Assembly (NCBI GenBank): GCA_900541395.1
Contig: UQJT01000018.1
Location: forward strand, 1 to 44,774
DNA: 44,774 bases
DNA from: an uncultured Desulfovibrio sp.
GTDB taxonomy: Bacteria; Desulfobacterota; Desulfovibrionia; Desulfovibrionales; Desulfovibrionaceae
Direction: 5' to 3'
Both the position numbers and the translations under genes were made by a program. Under the pieces are notes generated by a model. That model did no database searches, was not told the origin of the DNA, and worked only from the letters and a program-made list of their open reading frames with translations. Shown one piece after another: positions 30,286 to 38,663 of the stretch. Position 1 is the stretch's first letter; each line of letters opens with the position of its first letter.

Positions 30286-30459
30286 ATGAGCCTTGTACGG
30301 CGCTCGGATGAAGAGATCAGCGCATTGGAACACGAAGCGGAGCAGGCCCTTCTGTCCGCGGAATCGAGCTTTACGGATAAAACCTACCACCAGGGGGTGC
30401 TGGACGCGCTTCAGTATCTGCTGGGACGGGAAGATAATCCCTACGAGCGCGAGGAGTAG
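30286..30459 (+). CDS. Small acidic protein, function unknown
   Basis: A 57-residue protein, MSLVRRSDEEISALEHEAEQ at the N terminus and ending LGREDNPYEREE. It is likely mostly helical and soluble. The ATG at 30286 has GGAGTGA six bases upstream, better than an earlier in-frame ATG at 30229. No family is recognised. It is monocistronic between the A/T-rich block and a hairpin. Confidence 0.6.
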   Translation: MSLVRRSDEEISALEHEAEQALLSAESSFTDKTYHQGVLDALQYLLGREDNPYEREE

Positions 30460-30464
30460 ATCAG

Positions 30465-30506
30465 GGCGAACGGCGGGAGCGGCGCGGGCCGCTTTCGCCG
30501 TTCGCC
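30465..30506 (+). terminator. Hairpin after the small acidic protein gene
   Basis: GGCGAACGGCG (30465-30475) pairs with CGCCGTTCGCC (30496-30506), and an inner GCGGC/GCCGC hairpin fills the loop. There is no T-run, but the compact two-part stem starts 6 bases after the stop. Confidence 0.5.
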
Positions 30507-30752
30507 TTCAGTGTGGTTTGACTTTGAACTCATGTCGGTCAGGGAACGCTGTTCCACCGCGCACGCTTCACGCCTGAAGCCTTCGCTTGCTCTGCCGTCC
30601 ATACCTGTTGCAGGCGCGGCCCGTCGAGCGGAAACGCCGTAAGTATGTCTCGGCTGCGTTGCAGGCCGGCGCTTTGCGTTCCATCCGCCGAAAAGCGTCC
30701 GGGGCGGCGCTCATAAGCGGTGCGGACGACGGACAACGGCCCGAGCGGACAC
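30507..30752 (+). other. Structured intergenic stretch, no gene seen
   Basis: It contains several perfect small hairpins (GGAAC/GTTCC at 30543-30555; GCTTCA/TGAAGC at 30565-30580) and is followed by an intrinsic terminator. It could be an unannotated small RNA; no convincing promoter is seen and it matches no RNA family I know. Confidence 0.25.
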
Positions 30753-30781
30753 AGGCCCGGACTTGCCAAGGGCCTTTTTTT
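30753..30781 (+). terminator. Intrinsic terminator overlapping the next promoter
   Basis: AGGCCC (30753-30758) pairs with GGGCCT (30770-30775), followed by seven T residues (30775-30781). No plus-strand gene ends within 290 bases upstream, so it may end a small RNA or leader. It overlaps the -35 of the following promoter. Confidence 0.6.
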
Positions 30782-30792
30782 ACGCCTATAAT
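30764..30792 (+). promoter_or_regulatory. Promoter of the signal-peptidase-like gene
   Basis: TTGCCA (30764-30769), exactly 17 bases, TATAAT (30787-30792). The transcript would start about 25 bases before the ATG at 30825, with GGAGG four bases ahead of it. The -35 lies in the loop/arm of the upstream terminator. Confidence 0.7.
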
Positions 30793-30824
30793 CCGAAAAA
30801 GATTTTCTTTTTTCCGGAGGCGAT

Positions 30825-31619
30825 ATGGAAGCCCGCGCCAAGCGCAGTGTTCTGACGGCGTTCCTTCTGAGCGTGCTGGCTCCGTGCTCGGGGCTGCTCT
30901 ACGTGCACAGACCCGTGCGCGCCTTGGTGTGCCTGCTGTTTCTGCTGGCGGCGGTGACGGCGGCGACCAGCGTCGAATTGTTGGCCTCGTGGAAGGGGAT
31001 GCTCGGGTGTCTGGCCGTAGGAGGCGCGGCATGGCTCTATGCTCTGCTGGCGTCTCTGCTGTTGGCCCGCGAAGGCTTGGCCCCGGATGAGGCGCGGCAT
31101 GATATAGGTCCTTGGATTGTGGCGTATCTCGCTTTGTCTTTTATTTTGGCTTGGGTGGGGGACAGACCGGGATATACGGGGTATCGCGTGACCGGAGAAG
31201 CTATGGAACCCGCCCTTGTGCCCGGCGATTACGTGTTGGCCCGGCGTGTGGACGCCCGGGACGAAGCGCCCCGGCCGGGCGATTTGGTAGTTTATGTGGA
31301 TGAAGGCGGGGACGGGCGCGCCTACATTCGGCGGCTGGCGGCCGTTGGCGGAGACGTTCTGGACATTGGCAACGGCATACTGCGCCGCAACGGCTCGGAT
31401 ACGGATATCCGACTGGACGCCCTGCCCGGCGGAGTTCCCGCCCTGGTGGTGCCCGAGCAGGACGTTTTGTTGACGGCGGATTCGGGCGAGGGCCCGTGGC
31501 ATAATCGTTTGGCGCCGGAAAACCTTGTTCGCTCCCGCCTGCTTTATATTTATTGGAGCGCCGATTTGTCCCGGTTGGGCGAAATCGACGCCGCCGCGCC
31601 GCTTGCCGGAAAAAGTTGA
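30825..31619 (+). CDS. Signal peptidase I homologue lacking the catalytic Ser and Lys (pseudoenzyme)
   Basis: A 264-residue S26-fold membrane protein. Several hydrophobic helices occupy about residues 10-110. The periplasmic peptidase domain follows: box B reads GEAMEPALVPGDYVLARR, aligning with GSSMxPTLxxGDxVLVxK, and box D reads YIRRLAAVGGD, aligning with YIKRAVGLPGD. The catalytic Ser is Ala126 (codon GCT, 31200-31202) and the general-base Lys is Arg169 (CGG, 31329-31331). The fold is therefore kept but the Ser-Lys dyad is gone. The frame is open and well expressed by its promoter and GGAGG site, so decay is unlikely. A regulatory or scaffolding role is inferred; a true LepB must exist elsewhere. 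Confidence 0.82.
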   Translation: MEARAKRSVLTAFLLSVLAPCSGLLYVHRPVRALVCLLFLLAAVTAATSVELLASWKGMLGCLAVGGAAWLYALLASLLLAREGLAPDEARHDIGPWIVAYLALSFILAWVGDRPGYTGYRVTGEAMEPALVPGDYVLARRVDARDEAPRPGDLVVYVDEGGDGRAYIRRLAAVGGDVLDIGNGILRRNGSDTDIRLDALPGGVPALVVPEQDVLLTADSGEGPWHNRLAPENLVRSRLLYIYWSADLSRLGEIDAAAPLAGKS

Positions 31620-31712
31620 GAAATCCGACGGCAGAAAGCCGAGTTCGGCATGTCGGTTGAGGAGCCGGCATACCGTGTTTTCCGGGCGGGAATGGCGCTC
31701 CCGCAGAGTCGA

Positions 31713-32381
31713 TCAGGCCCCTTTGTGGCGCACGGCGTCCACGGGGCAGATATTCCGGCAGTTGCCGCATTCGTCGCAACGGGTTCCGTTGATGCGATAG
31801 GGTGTGCCTTCCTCGATGGCGTTGAAGGTGCAGACCGACAGGCAGGAGCCACAGCCCACGCAGGCATCGCCGACGGTCAGCCCCGGCTGCGTGAACGTCG
31901 CTCCGCCGTAAGCGAAACGACGGCGTTCCAGTTTGTGGTCCCGGCGTTCGCAGGCGAAGTCGTAGTCATAAAGTTCGCCCTGGGCCTTGTGCAACACAAA
32001 GATGCGGGTGGCCGGATATTTTTTGATGTCGTGCACGGCCACATTAAAGTTACGGTCGTGTTCCGCCTTGCGTTCGACTTCGGTCATGGACAGTTCGCGC
32101 ACCTCGCCCGCCACCCGGATGGTATAGCCGGGCTGGAAACTCGGCAGGTTGTCGGCGTCGTGGGTTACCTGGGTGACCGGATACATGCCGCACACGGAAA
32201 GTCGACCATATTGTTTCAACTGCCGGTAGAAGGGCTTGGTGCACATGGTGCGCAGATATAAGCCCTCGTCGTCCCAGGCGAAGAAGTGGGCGATGCGCGA
32301 TTCTATGCCGTCCCCGTCCCGAGTGGAAAAGACGACACAGCCGACCCGATCGAAACACTCATAAATTTCCTGCAAAGTCAT
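31713..32381 (-). CDS. Flavin-binding (PNPOx-like) protein with C-terminal two-[4Fe-4S] ferredoxin domain
   Basis: A 222-residue fusion. Residues 1-150 match the pyridoxamine-phosphate-oxidase-like split beta-barrel that binds FMN (ECFDRVGCVVFSTRDGDGIE, GLYLRTMCTKPFYRQLKQYG). Residues 173-222 carry two ferredoxin clusters: Cys174, 177, 180, 184 and Cys202, 205, 208, 212. It is likely a cytoplasmic electron-transfer flavoprotein of an anaerobe; the substrate is unknown. The ATG at 32381 has GGAGGA six bases upstream, and the gene overlaps the end of the ATP-grasp gene by 23 bases, so the two are coupled. Confidence 0.88.
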   Translation of the reverse strand: MTLQEIYECFDRVGCVVFSTRDGDGIESRIAHFFAWDDEGLYLRTMCTKPFYRQLKQYGRLSVCGMYPVTQVTHDADNLPSFQPGYTIRVAGEVRELSMTEVERKAEHDRNFNVAVHDIKKYPATRIFVLHKAQGELYDYDFACERRDHKLERRRFAYGGATFTQPGLTVGDACVGCGSCLSVCTFNAIEEGTPYRINGTRCDECGNCRNICPVDAVRHKGA

Positions 32382-33297
32382 GGCGTTCCTCCATAAGAAC
32401 GGCATAGCGCCGGGCGACGTGCCGCGCCGTTTCCCGCATCAGATCGAAGGAAAACATGGCGGTATTGTCTTCAGACGCGTTGGACACGGCGTTGACGTCG
32501 ATGATAAAGCAGCCGCGCTCGTTTTCGATGATATCCAGGCTGCCCATGTCCACGCTCAGCAGGCGCATGGCGTCCAGCGCCACGCGGCGGACGCGTTCGG
32601 AACAGTCGGGATAAGGGGCATAGGGGGAGCCCAGGTGATAGGCGGACAGGCCGCCCTCCACCACGCCGCGCCGGAGAATAAGGCGGCATTCGCCGCCGAT
32701 GGCCTCAATACGAGTGACAAAGCCGTAGCTGGTAGGCAGGTACTCCTCGGCCAGCATGGGGATATCGGGAGTGACGGTCATGGCCCGGATCAATTCCTCC
32801 CGGTCATGGACGATATGGGTATGGGTGGTGCGCCCGCCGCAATTGGGCTTGAGAATGCAGGGAAAGGGTATATCTGCCTCGGTCGCCTCGTGGGGACGGA
32901 AGACGCCGTACACCTGTGGCGCAGGCAGGCCGTGGGCAAGCAGGGTGCGCGTCGTCAGGTCCTTGTCGATTTCGTAGAAGTGGGCGGCCGGAGAATTGAT
33001 GACGGGGATACGTCTCTCCTGAAGCCAGGCGAACACTTCGGGCATGCGTTCCAGCGAACGCCGGTGCCCTCGACACCATGAACTGGCGAAAATGCGGTTG
33101 ACTACCAGACCGCATGCGGCCAGAACATCCAGATTGTCCACGGTCTCCAGATTGACCAGAAAGGCGGGTAAACCGCAGGCGCGGGCTTGCGACTCCAGAG
33201 CGTGGCTGGACCACTCCTCGGACTCGTACAAAATGCCGACGCCTGGCAGGGGACGAGCGGCCGGATGAAAATGGGCGTTGTGCATGAAAGGCAGCAT
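32359..33297 (-). CDS. ATP-grasp (RimK-like) ligase, substrate unknown
   Basis: A 312-residue ATP-grasp enzyme. The lysine-bearing strand FPCILKPNCGGRTTHTHIV sits in the middle, the hinge IPMLAEEYLP follows, and the metal-binding SLDIIENERGCFIIDVNAV lies near the C terminus. Such enzymes join a carboxylate to an amine through an acyl-phosphate; RimK-type members add glutamates or make small peptides. It is translationally coupled to the Fe-S flavoprotein, which may use or modify its product. Start: the ATG at 33297 or one four codons later; neither has a strong ribosome site. Confidence 0.8.
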   Translation of the reverse strand: MLPFMHNAHFHPAARPLPGVGILYESEEWSSHALESQARACGLPAFLVNLETVDNLDVLAACGLVVNRIFASSWCRGHRRSLERMPEVFAWLQERRIPVINSPAAHFYEIDKDLTTRTLLAHGLPAPQVYGVFRPHEATEADIPFPCILKPNCGGRTTHTHIVHDREELIRAMTVTPDIPMLAEEYLPTSYGFVTRIEAIGGECRLILRRGVVEGGLSAYHLGSPYAPYPDCSERVRRVALDAMRLLSVDMGSLDIIENERGCFIIDVNAVSNASEDNTAMFSFDLMRETARHVARRYAVLMEERHDFAGNL

Positions 33298-33537
33298 AGC
33301 GAAAAAAAAGTTCGATGTAAAACTAATTATAGGGAGCCATGGAAGCTCCGGAGCGCATTGCCGGAATGACTTGCGTTATCGTTATTTTTAGAGGTATAGC
33401 TTCCCGTTGCCCGTAAGAGGGGGCCCCAACCCGCGCCCGTGGGGCGTTTCCTGTTTTGCGAGGCGCCGCGCCGGATTGTGGGGCAACATATTTCGGCGCG
33501 CGGAATTCTTAAGGTTTACAGCGATGCCGGAGGTATC

Positions 33538-35097
33538 ATGAACGATAGTGTTTCCGCCCCTGTCGGGCGGCTGGACAGGTTTCTGAACGCGGTGGAACGC
33601 GCGGGCAACAAGCTGCCCCACATCACCATGTTGTTTATTTACGCCCTGGTACTGATCTGGGTGTTGTCGTTTCTGCTGTCTTTTATTTCGTTCGATTACC
33701 GGCATCCCACCACACACGAACCCATCCGGGTGCTCAACATGCTCACCGGGCCGGAACTGGTCAAGTTTCTGGTGTCTATGGTGCAGAATTTCATGAATTT
33801 TCCGCCGTTGGGCATTACCATCGTGGCCACTCTGGGCATTGGCGTGGCCGAGGGCAGCGGCTTTATCCATGTGCTGCTCAAAAAACTGCTGATTTTTATT
33901 CCCGGCCGCGCCCTGACTCCGGCCGTCATTTTTGTATCCATCCTGTGCCACATCGCGTCCGACTCGGCCTATGTGGTGCTCATGCCGGTGTCGGCCCTCA
34001 TGTTTTACGCCAGCGGGCGTCATCCCCTGGCGGGCATCGCCTGTTCCTTCGCAGGGTTGGCCGGCGGTTTTACGGCCAGTTTCACTCCCTCGATCATCGA
34101 TCCCATCATGCAGAGCTTTACTCAGGGCGCGGCCCGCATCATCGACCCCGCGTATTCGGTGAACGTGCTGTGCAACTACTTCTACGCCCTGGGCGGCACC
34201 TTGTTTGTCATTGCGGCCTGCTGGTATGTGACCGATCGTATTGTGGAGCCCAGGCTCAGGGTTTCCATGCCTCTCGACAGCGGGCTGGAACAGGACCCGG
34301 ACCTTCAGCTCCACGCCGTCAGCGACCGCGAAAACCGCGCCTTTCGCCTGGCCGGGGGCGTTATGTTGCTTATGGCCCTGGGGCTGGCCGCCCTCATGAT
34401 TCCGGCCGACTCGCTGCTGCGCAGCCCGGGCGGCAGCCTTACCAGCCCCGACGCGCCGGTCATGCAGGCCATAGTGCCGCTGCTCTTTTTGTTTTTTGCC
34501 GTGCCCGGCGTGGTGTACGGCGTGGCGGCGGGCACCTTCGACAGCACGACCTCGGTCATCCGATCCATGGAAAATATAGTACGTTCACTCATTTCCTTTC
34601 TGGTGTTCGCCTTTTTCTGCTCCCAATTTCTGTATGTTTTCGGCCGATCCAACATCGGTACGCTTATCGCCGTTTCCGGGGCCGAGTTCCTCAAGTCCTT
34701 GGCCATGCCCTCGGGTTTGACCCTGTTCGGGATCATTCTTCTGACCGGATTGCTTAACATCCTGATCACGTCGGCCACTTCCAAGTGGGCCATTTTGGCC
34801 CCCATCTTCGTGCCCATGCTCATGCTGCTGGGGCTGTCTCCCGAACTCACCCAGGCCGCGTTCCGGGTAAGCGACTCGGCCGTCAACGTATCCACGCCGC
34901 TTTTTCCCTTCTATCCGCTGCTCATCGGTTACTGTCAGAAATACGCCAAGGCTGCCGGGGTGGGGACACTGTGTTCCATGATGATCCCGTATACCATAGC
35001 CCTGCTGGCGGTGCTTACCGTCGTGCTGTACGTGTACTGGGGCTTCAACATTCCGTTGGGCTTCGACAGCGGCTATGTTTACACGCCCGCACACTGA
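33538..35097 (+). CDS. abgT: AbgT family transporter
   Basis: A 519-residue polytopic membrane protein of the p-aminobenzoyl-glutamate/antimetabolite transporter family. It has about 12 hydrophobic segments, the early signature AERAGNKLPHITMLFIY in variant form (ERAGNKLPHITMLFIYAL), LCHIASDSAYVVLMP and the C-terminal SATSKWAILAPIFVPML. AbgT takes up p-aminobenzoyl-glutamate; relatives export sulfonamides. The ATG at 33538 has GGAGG five bases upstream. A PepT-type peptidase gene lies 94 bases downstream. Confidence 0.9.
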   Translation: MNDSVSAPVGRLDRFLNAVERAGNKLPHITMLFIYALVLIWVLSFLLSFISFDYRHPTTHEPIRVLNMLTGPELVKFLVSMVQNFMNFPPLGITIVATLGIGVAEGSGFIHVLLKKLLIFIPGRALTPAVIFVSILCHIASDSAYVVLMPVSALMFYASGRHPLAGIACSFAGLAGGFTASFTPSIIDPIMQSFTQGAARIIDPAYSVNVLCNYFYALGGTLFVIAACWYVTDRIVEPRLRVSMPLDSGLEQDPDLQLHAVSDRENRAFRLAGGVMLLMALGLAALMIPADSLLRSPGGSLTSPDAPVMQAIVPLLFLFFAVPGVVYGVAAGTFDSTTSVIRSMENIVRSLISFLVFAFFCSQFLYVFGRSNIGTLIAVSGAEFLKSLAMPSGLTLFGIILLTGLLNILITSATSKWAILAPIFVPMLMLLGLSPELTQAAFRVSDSAVNVSTPLFPFYPLLIGYCQKYAKAAGVGTLCSMMIPYTIALLAVLTVVLYVYWGFNIPLGFDSGYVYTPAH

Positions 35098-35191
35098 GCG
35101 CCCGAAGAAAGTCATCCCTGGACGGGGACCGTCTGGTCTCCTTATGAGAGAACGTGAAAGCGGCGCTCCGAACGCCGCGGGAGTCGTCGTC

Positions 35192-36517
35192 ATGAGCCTG
35201 GAATACGCTTCCGAATTGATCGAACGTTTCATGCGCTATGCCGCCATTTCCACCCAAAGCGACCCGGCCAACCGGGAAGTGCCGAGTTCCCCCGGTCAGT
35301 GGGAGCTGGCCCGCCTGCTGGAACAAGAGCTGAAAGAGCTGGGGTTGGAGCAGGTGGTCGTGGACGAACATTGTATCGTCACGGCCAAGCTGCCAAGCAA
35401 TTTGCCTGCGGACGGTCCCCTCGCGCCCCGTATCGGTTTTGTGGCCCATCTGGACACGGTGGACGTGGGGCTTTCCCCCGACGTCCGTCCTCGGCTTCTG
35501 ACCTTCACAGGCGAGGACATCTGCCTCAACCCCGATCTGGATATATGGCTTCGCGTGGCTGAACACCCCGAACTGAACGATTACCGGGGGCAGCAAATAC
35601 TCTGCGGCGACGGCACCAGCGTGCTGGGTGCGGACAACAAGTCCGCCGTGGCCGTTATTATGACCATGTTGCGCGTTCTGCAGGATACAAAGCCGCCCCA
35701 CGGCGAGATCATGGTCGCCTTTGTGCCCGACGAAGAAGTGGGCTTGTGGGGATCCAAGCTGCTCGACCTGACGGTATTCAACGTGGATTTCGCCTATACT
35801 ATCGACAGCTGTGGGTTGGGGGAGGTGGTGTGCGAAACCTTCAACGCCGGAACCGGACGCATCGATATCACCGGCGTCACGGCCCATCCCATGTCGGCTA
35901 AGGGCGTCCTGGTCAACCCGCTGTTGGTGGCCACGGACATCATGGCCTGTTTCGATCGGGCCCAGACGCCCGAGAACACCGAGGGCAAGGAAGGGTATGT
36001 ATGGTTCACCGGCATGGAGGCCAACGCCGTACAAGCCACCTTGCGTTTCAATATCCGCGATTTCGACAAGCAAAATTACGAGGCCCGCAAACGTTATGTG
36101 GCCGCCGTGCTTGAGTTGATTCGTCTGCGTCACCCCCGCGCGAAGATCGTATGGGAGTTTGAGGAACAGTACGGCAATATCATGGATTCTCTGGGCGATG
36201 ATTCCTACCCGGTGGATCTGTTGTACGCCGCTCTGGCGGCTCTGAACATTCCGGCCCGGACCATCGCCATGCGCGGCGGCACCGACGGTTCGGCCTTATC
36301 GGCGCGGGGGGTGGTCACCCCCAACTACTTCACAGGCGGACACAATTTTCATTCCAACGCCGAGTTTCTACCCGTTCCCTCTTTCCACAAGTCCCTTGAA
36401 GTGGCGTTGAAACTGGTGGAGCTGGCATCCGACGGACGCGGGCAGCGCATTGACGACGCGGACTCCTCGTCCCGCGCGGGCAGTGTTGCTCGATGCGCTG
36501 AAAAGGCAATTCGATAA
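35192..36517 (+). CDS. pepT: Peptidase T-like metallopeptidase (M20B)
   Basis: A 441-residue dizinc M20 peptidase. The metal site is complete: HLDTVD (His86, Asp88), GADNKSAVAVIM, PDEEVGLWG and the downstream MRGGTDGSALSARG with GHNFHSNAEF. Peptidase T releases the N-terminal residue of tripeptides. The C-terminal 25 residues are an extra polar tail. The start at 35192 follows GGGAG; an upstream in-frame ATG (35075) would overlap abgT. With AbgT next to it, cleavage of an imported amide such as p-aminobenzoyl-glutamate is a reasonable alternative role. Confidence 0.9.
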   Translation: MSLEYASELIERFMRYAAISTQSDPANREVPSSPGQWELARLLEQELKELGLEQVVVDEHCIVTAKLPSNLPADGPLAPRIGFVAHLDTVDVGLSPDVRPRLLTFTGEDICLNPDLDIWLRVAEHPELNDYRGQQILCGDGTSVLGADNKSAVAVIMTMLRVLQDTKPPHGEIMVAFVPDEEVGLWGSKLLDLTVFNVDFAYTIDSCGLGEVVCETFNAGTGRIDITGVTAHPMSAKGVLVNPLLVATDIMACFDRAQTPENTEGKEGYVWFTGMEANAVQATLRFNIRDFDKQNYEARKRYVAAVLELIRLRHPRAKIVWEFEEQYGNIMDSLGDDSYPVDLLYAALAALNIPARTIAMRGGTDGSALSARGVVTPNYFTGGHNFHSNAEFLPVPSFHKSLEVALKLVELASDGRGQRIDDADSSSRAGSVARCAEKAIR

Positions 36518-36610
36518 AAATACAGGACAGCGGACAGCGGGCGCTTTAAGGTGGAACGACCGAAACGCCCGTACCGAAAAAATGACGGCGTTTCGGCGGG
36601 AGAATTTTTC

Positions 36611-37921
36611 ATGCTCGCGAATCGCTTGAAATTATTTTGGGCTCTGTTGGGCAATCAACTTTGGGTTCGACCCACCCTCTGGAGCCTGCTGTCCGTGGCC
36701 GCCGTGGCCGTCGCCCTGCATTTCGGCAATAGTCTTATGGCGGACGGCGCGCCCGAGGTCGACGTGGATACGTTGTCCAGCATGTTGACGGTCATCGCGT
36801 CCACCATGCTGGCTATCTGCACTTTTTCCTTATCCGTGCTGTACTCGGTGTTTTCGTTTGTCAGCGCTCATGCCTCGCCCCGAGCGACGCCGGTGATCAT
36901 CAGCGATCCCAAGGCGCATGAGGCGATTTCCTCGTTCATCGCGGCCTTTATTTTTTCCCTGGTGGCCCTCATCGCGCTGGGCATGGAGTGGTTTTCGCCT
37001 CTGGGGCGGTTCATCCTGCTGCTGGAAATCGTGGCGGTCATCGCCCTGGTTCTGCTGGCTTTGCTGCGCTGGCTGCGCACCCTGGGACTGTTCGGCAAAC
37101 TGACCTATACCCTGGATCGGGTGGAGGACCTGACCGCGGAGGCCATGCGCGCCCACCGCCGCGATCCCTGGCGGGGCTGCCGTCCCGGCCCGGAACGCCT
37201 GCCCGAGGGAGGGCTGGTCTGTACGCTGGACGGAACGGGGTACGTGCACTATGTGGACTTAAAGGCCCTACAGGCCCTGGCGCAGGAAGTGGACGCGGTC
37301 ATTCATATCCGTGCCCGGGCGGGCATGCTGGTGCATCCGGCCTTTCCCGCAGCCGTGCTGTTTCCGCCCCGCGTACTGAGCGAACTTCAACGGGCCGCGC
37401 TGGTCAAAGCCTTTTCTCTGAACCGGGATCGTGTCTATGCCGAAGACCCCCGCTTCGGCCTGGCGGTTCTGGCTGAAATAGCCGAACGTGCCCAGTCCGC
37501 CGAGGACCCGGGGACGTCCATCCGCAGCTTGGACGCCGTGGCCCGTGTCCTGATGGAAAACTTCGGGCGTAACGAGGCCGCCCTCATGGACGATACGGAC
37601 CATCCTGTGCTGTATCCGCTGCTGACTATGGTCGCCGTGCGGCCGCAGGACTTTGTGACCGATACGTTTGACGTGGTGGCTCGGGGCAAACCACGCTGGG
37701 AGGTTCAGTTGCACATGCAGGAATTACTGGAGGCTCTGGCCGCATCGTGCGTGGAGCCCGTGGCGGGGGCCGCCCGCAAGCAAGCTTGGCGCTGTTGGCG
37801 TCGAGTTGCCGGCGAAATTCCAGGGCGGGCCGATCTGCGCCGTTTGCAGCGCATGGCCCGCGCCACGGCGGCTGGCGCCGGGGAAGCGTTTCCGGTGCAA
37901 GGGCAAACCTCGAGCCGGTAA
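36611..37921 (+). CDS. DUF2254 family membrane protein
   Basis: A 436-residue protein. Four hydrophobic segments lie in the N-terminal 170 residues (about 20-40, 60-85, 107-130, 135-158), followed by a large soluble C-terminal domain. The family landmarks SMLTVIASTMLAICTFSLSV and FSFVSAHASPRATPVIISDP are clear. The function of DUF2254 is unknown. The ATG at 36611 has GGGAG eight bases upstream. It is 93 bases downstream of pepT and may be cotranscribed with it. Confidence 0.87.
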   Translation: MLANRLKLFWALLGNQLWVRPTLWSLLSVAAVAVALHFGNSLMADGAPEVDVDTLSSMLTVIASTMLAICTFSLSVLYSVFSFVSAHASPRATPVIISDPKAHEAISSFIAAFIFSLVALIALGMEWFSPLGRFILLLEIVAVIALVLLALLRWLRTLGLFGKLTYTLDRVEDLTAEAMRAHRRDPWRGCRPGPERLPEGGLVCTLDGTGYVHYVDLKALQALAQEVDAVIHIRARAGMLVHPAFPAAVLFPPRVLSELQRAALVKAFSLNRDRVYAEDPRFGLAVLAEIAERAQSAEDPGTSIRSLDAVARVLMENFGRNEAALMDDTDHPVLYPLLTMVAVRPQDFVTDTFDVVARGKPRWEVQLHMQELLEALAASCVEPVAGAARKQAWRCWRRVAGEIPGRADLRRLQRMARATAAGAGEAFPVQGQTSSR

Positions 37922-37930
37922 AAGACATGG

Positions 37931-37975
37931 CAAAGCCGGCATAGACGGGAAAAAATGCTTGCCAAGACGGCTTTG
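37931..37975 (+). terminator. Imperfect hairpin upstream of tRNA-Leu
   Basis: CAAAGCCG (37931-37938) pairs with CGGCTTTG (37968-37975), with a shorter inner GGCA/TGCC pairing. It may end the DUF2254 transcript; it overlaps the tRNA promoter -35. Confidence 0.4.
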
Positions 37976-37987
37976 ATCCGCTAGAAA
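37959..37987 (+). promoter_or_regulatory. tRNA-Leu promoter
   Basis: TTGCCA (37959-37964), a 17-base spacer and TAGAAA (37982-37987) end 10 bases before the tRNA 5' end. Confidence 0.62.
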
Positions 37988-37997
37988 CCTTCCCTGT

Positions 37998-38082
37998 GCC
38001 CAGGTGGTGGAACTGGTAGACACGCTATCTTGAGGTGGTAGTGACGAATGTCGTGGGAGTTCGAGTCTCCCCCTGGGCACCA
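37998..38082 (+). tRNA. tRNA-Leu(GAG)
   Basis: A class II tRNA with a long variable arm. Acceptor GCCCAGG pairs with CCTGGGC; anticodon stem CTATC/GGTAG, loop TTGAGGT (anticodon GAG); T loop TTCGAGT; CCA encoded. Its 3' end is repeated at 41572-41597, and it is the insertion site of the island that follows. Confidence 0.96.
38056..38076 (+). repeat. Left attachment repeat (attL) inside tRNA-Leu
   Basis: These 21 bases of the T arm and acceptor 3' strand are identical to 41572-41592. After them the tRNA continues GCACCA while the far copy continues CACCA, a one-G deletion. Confidence 0.85.
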
Positions 38083-38429
38083 TAAATTTATTAGAGCTTC
38101 ACAGCGTCCCAGCAAGCTGTGGAATACTTTCGGATTTTTCCAAATGAACGCTCATGATGAGGCAGCATCGTGAGCGTTTTTTCTTTTTCAAACCTGTGCA
38201 CGAGAGTTCGTTTCAGCACATTGTCTCGCTGATTGTTCTTGGTGATATACAGTTCAGCCGGCACCCGTCGACAGTGTCGTATTCACTGAATTTTTTTGCA
38301 TAGGCATTTCTTTTTTCCACACCAGAATGGACACAGTAAGACGTCGGGGTCCGTGCAGAGAAAAAGGCCGGACTTCAATGTACGTGCAATATGGCACCGT
38401 AAAGCGTTGGCGTATACCGTACCGTCAAC
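38083..38429 (+). other. Left arm of the island, no gene seen
   Basis: Non-coding sequence with one intrinsic terminator (38147-38184) that now serves tRNA-Leu. No integrase start, recombination directionality factor or RNA gene is recognised. Confidence 0.5.
38147..38184 (+). terminator. Intrinsic terminator at the island's left end
   Basis: AACGCTCA (38147-38154) pairs with TGAGCGTT (38171-38178), with a T-run of six (to 38182) following. It sits 65 bases past tRNA-Leu and replaces the native terminator displaced to 41611. Confidence 0.75.
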
Positions 38430-38644
38430 ATGAGTGAATACCAAGTCGTCTTCAGTCCGACACAGACATGCCTGCAGATAAGTTGAAAATGCGGAAGTGC
38501 ATGAGAGAGTGGAACATCAAAATGGAAGTCGAGGACAAGCCCGACATGCTGAGCCATGAAAAAAGGACGTTGCAGCGGGTGAAATCTCGATGGTGTGAGA
38601 ATCGGGCGACGCCTAAAACTATACGACAAGGAGAGTGCCGATAG
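38430..38644 (+). pseudogene. Possible relic of an IS200-type transposase
   Basis: A short frame at 38430 reads MSEYQVVFSPTQT, resembling the IS200/IS605 TnpA start KYHVVFSPKYR. A second frame, shifted, runs 38468-38644 with MREWNIKMEVEDKPDMLSHE, faintly like the region before PDHVH. Both are short and the catalytic residues are not recoverable. The resemblance could be chance. Confidence 0.27.
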
Positions 38645-38663
38645 GCAGTGTGATGATAGAGAA

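Noticed and set aside
30507..30781. 6S, SRP, RNase P or tmRNA in the structured stretch
   Set aside because: I checked for the conserved SRP tetraloop region, RNase P core strings and tmRNA ends, and none is present on either strand.
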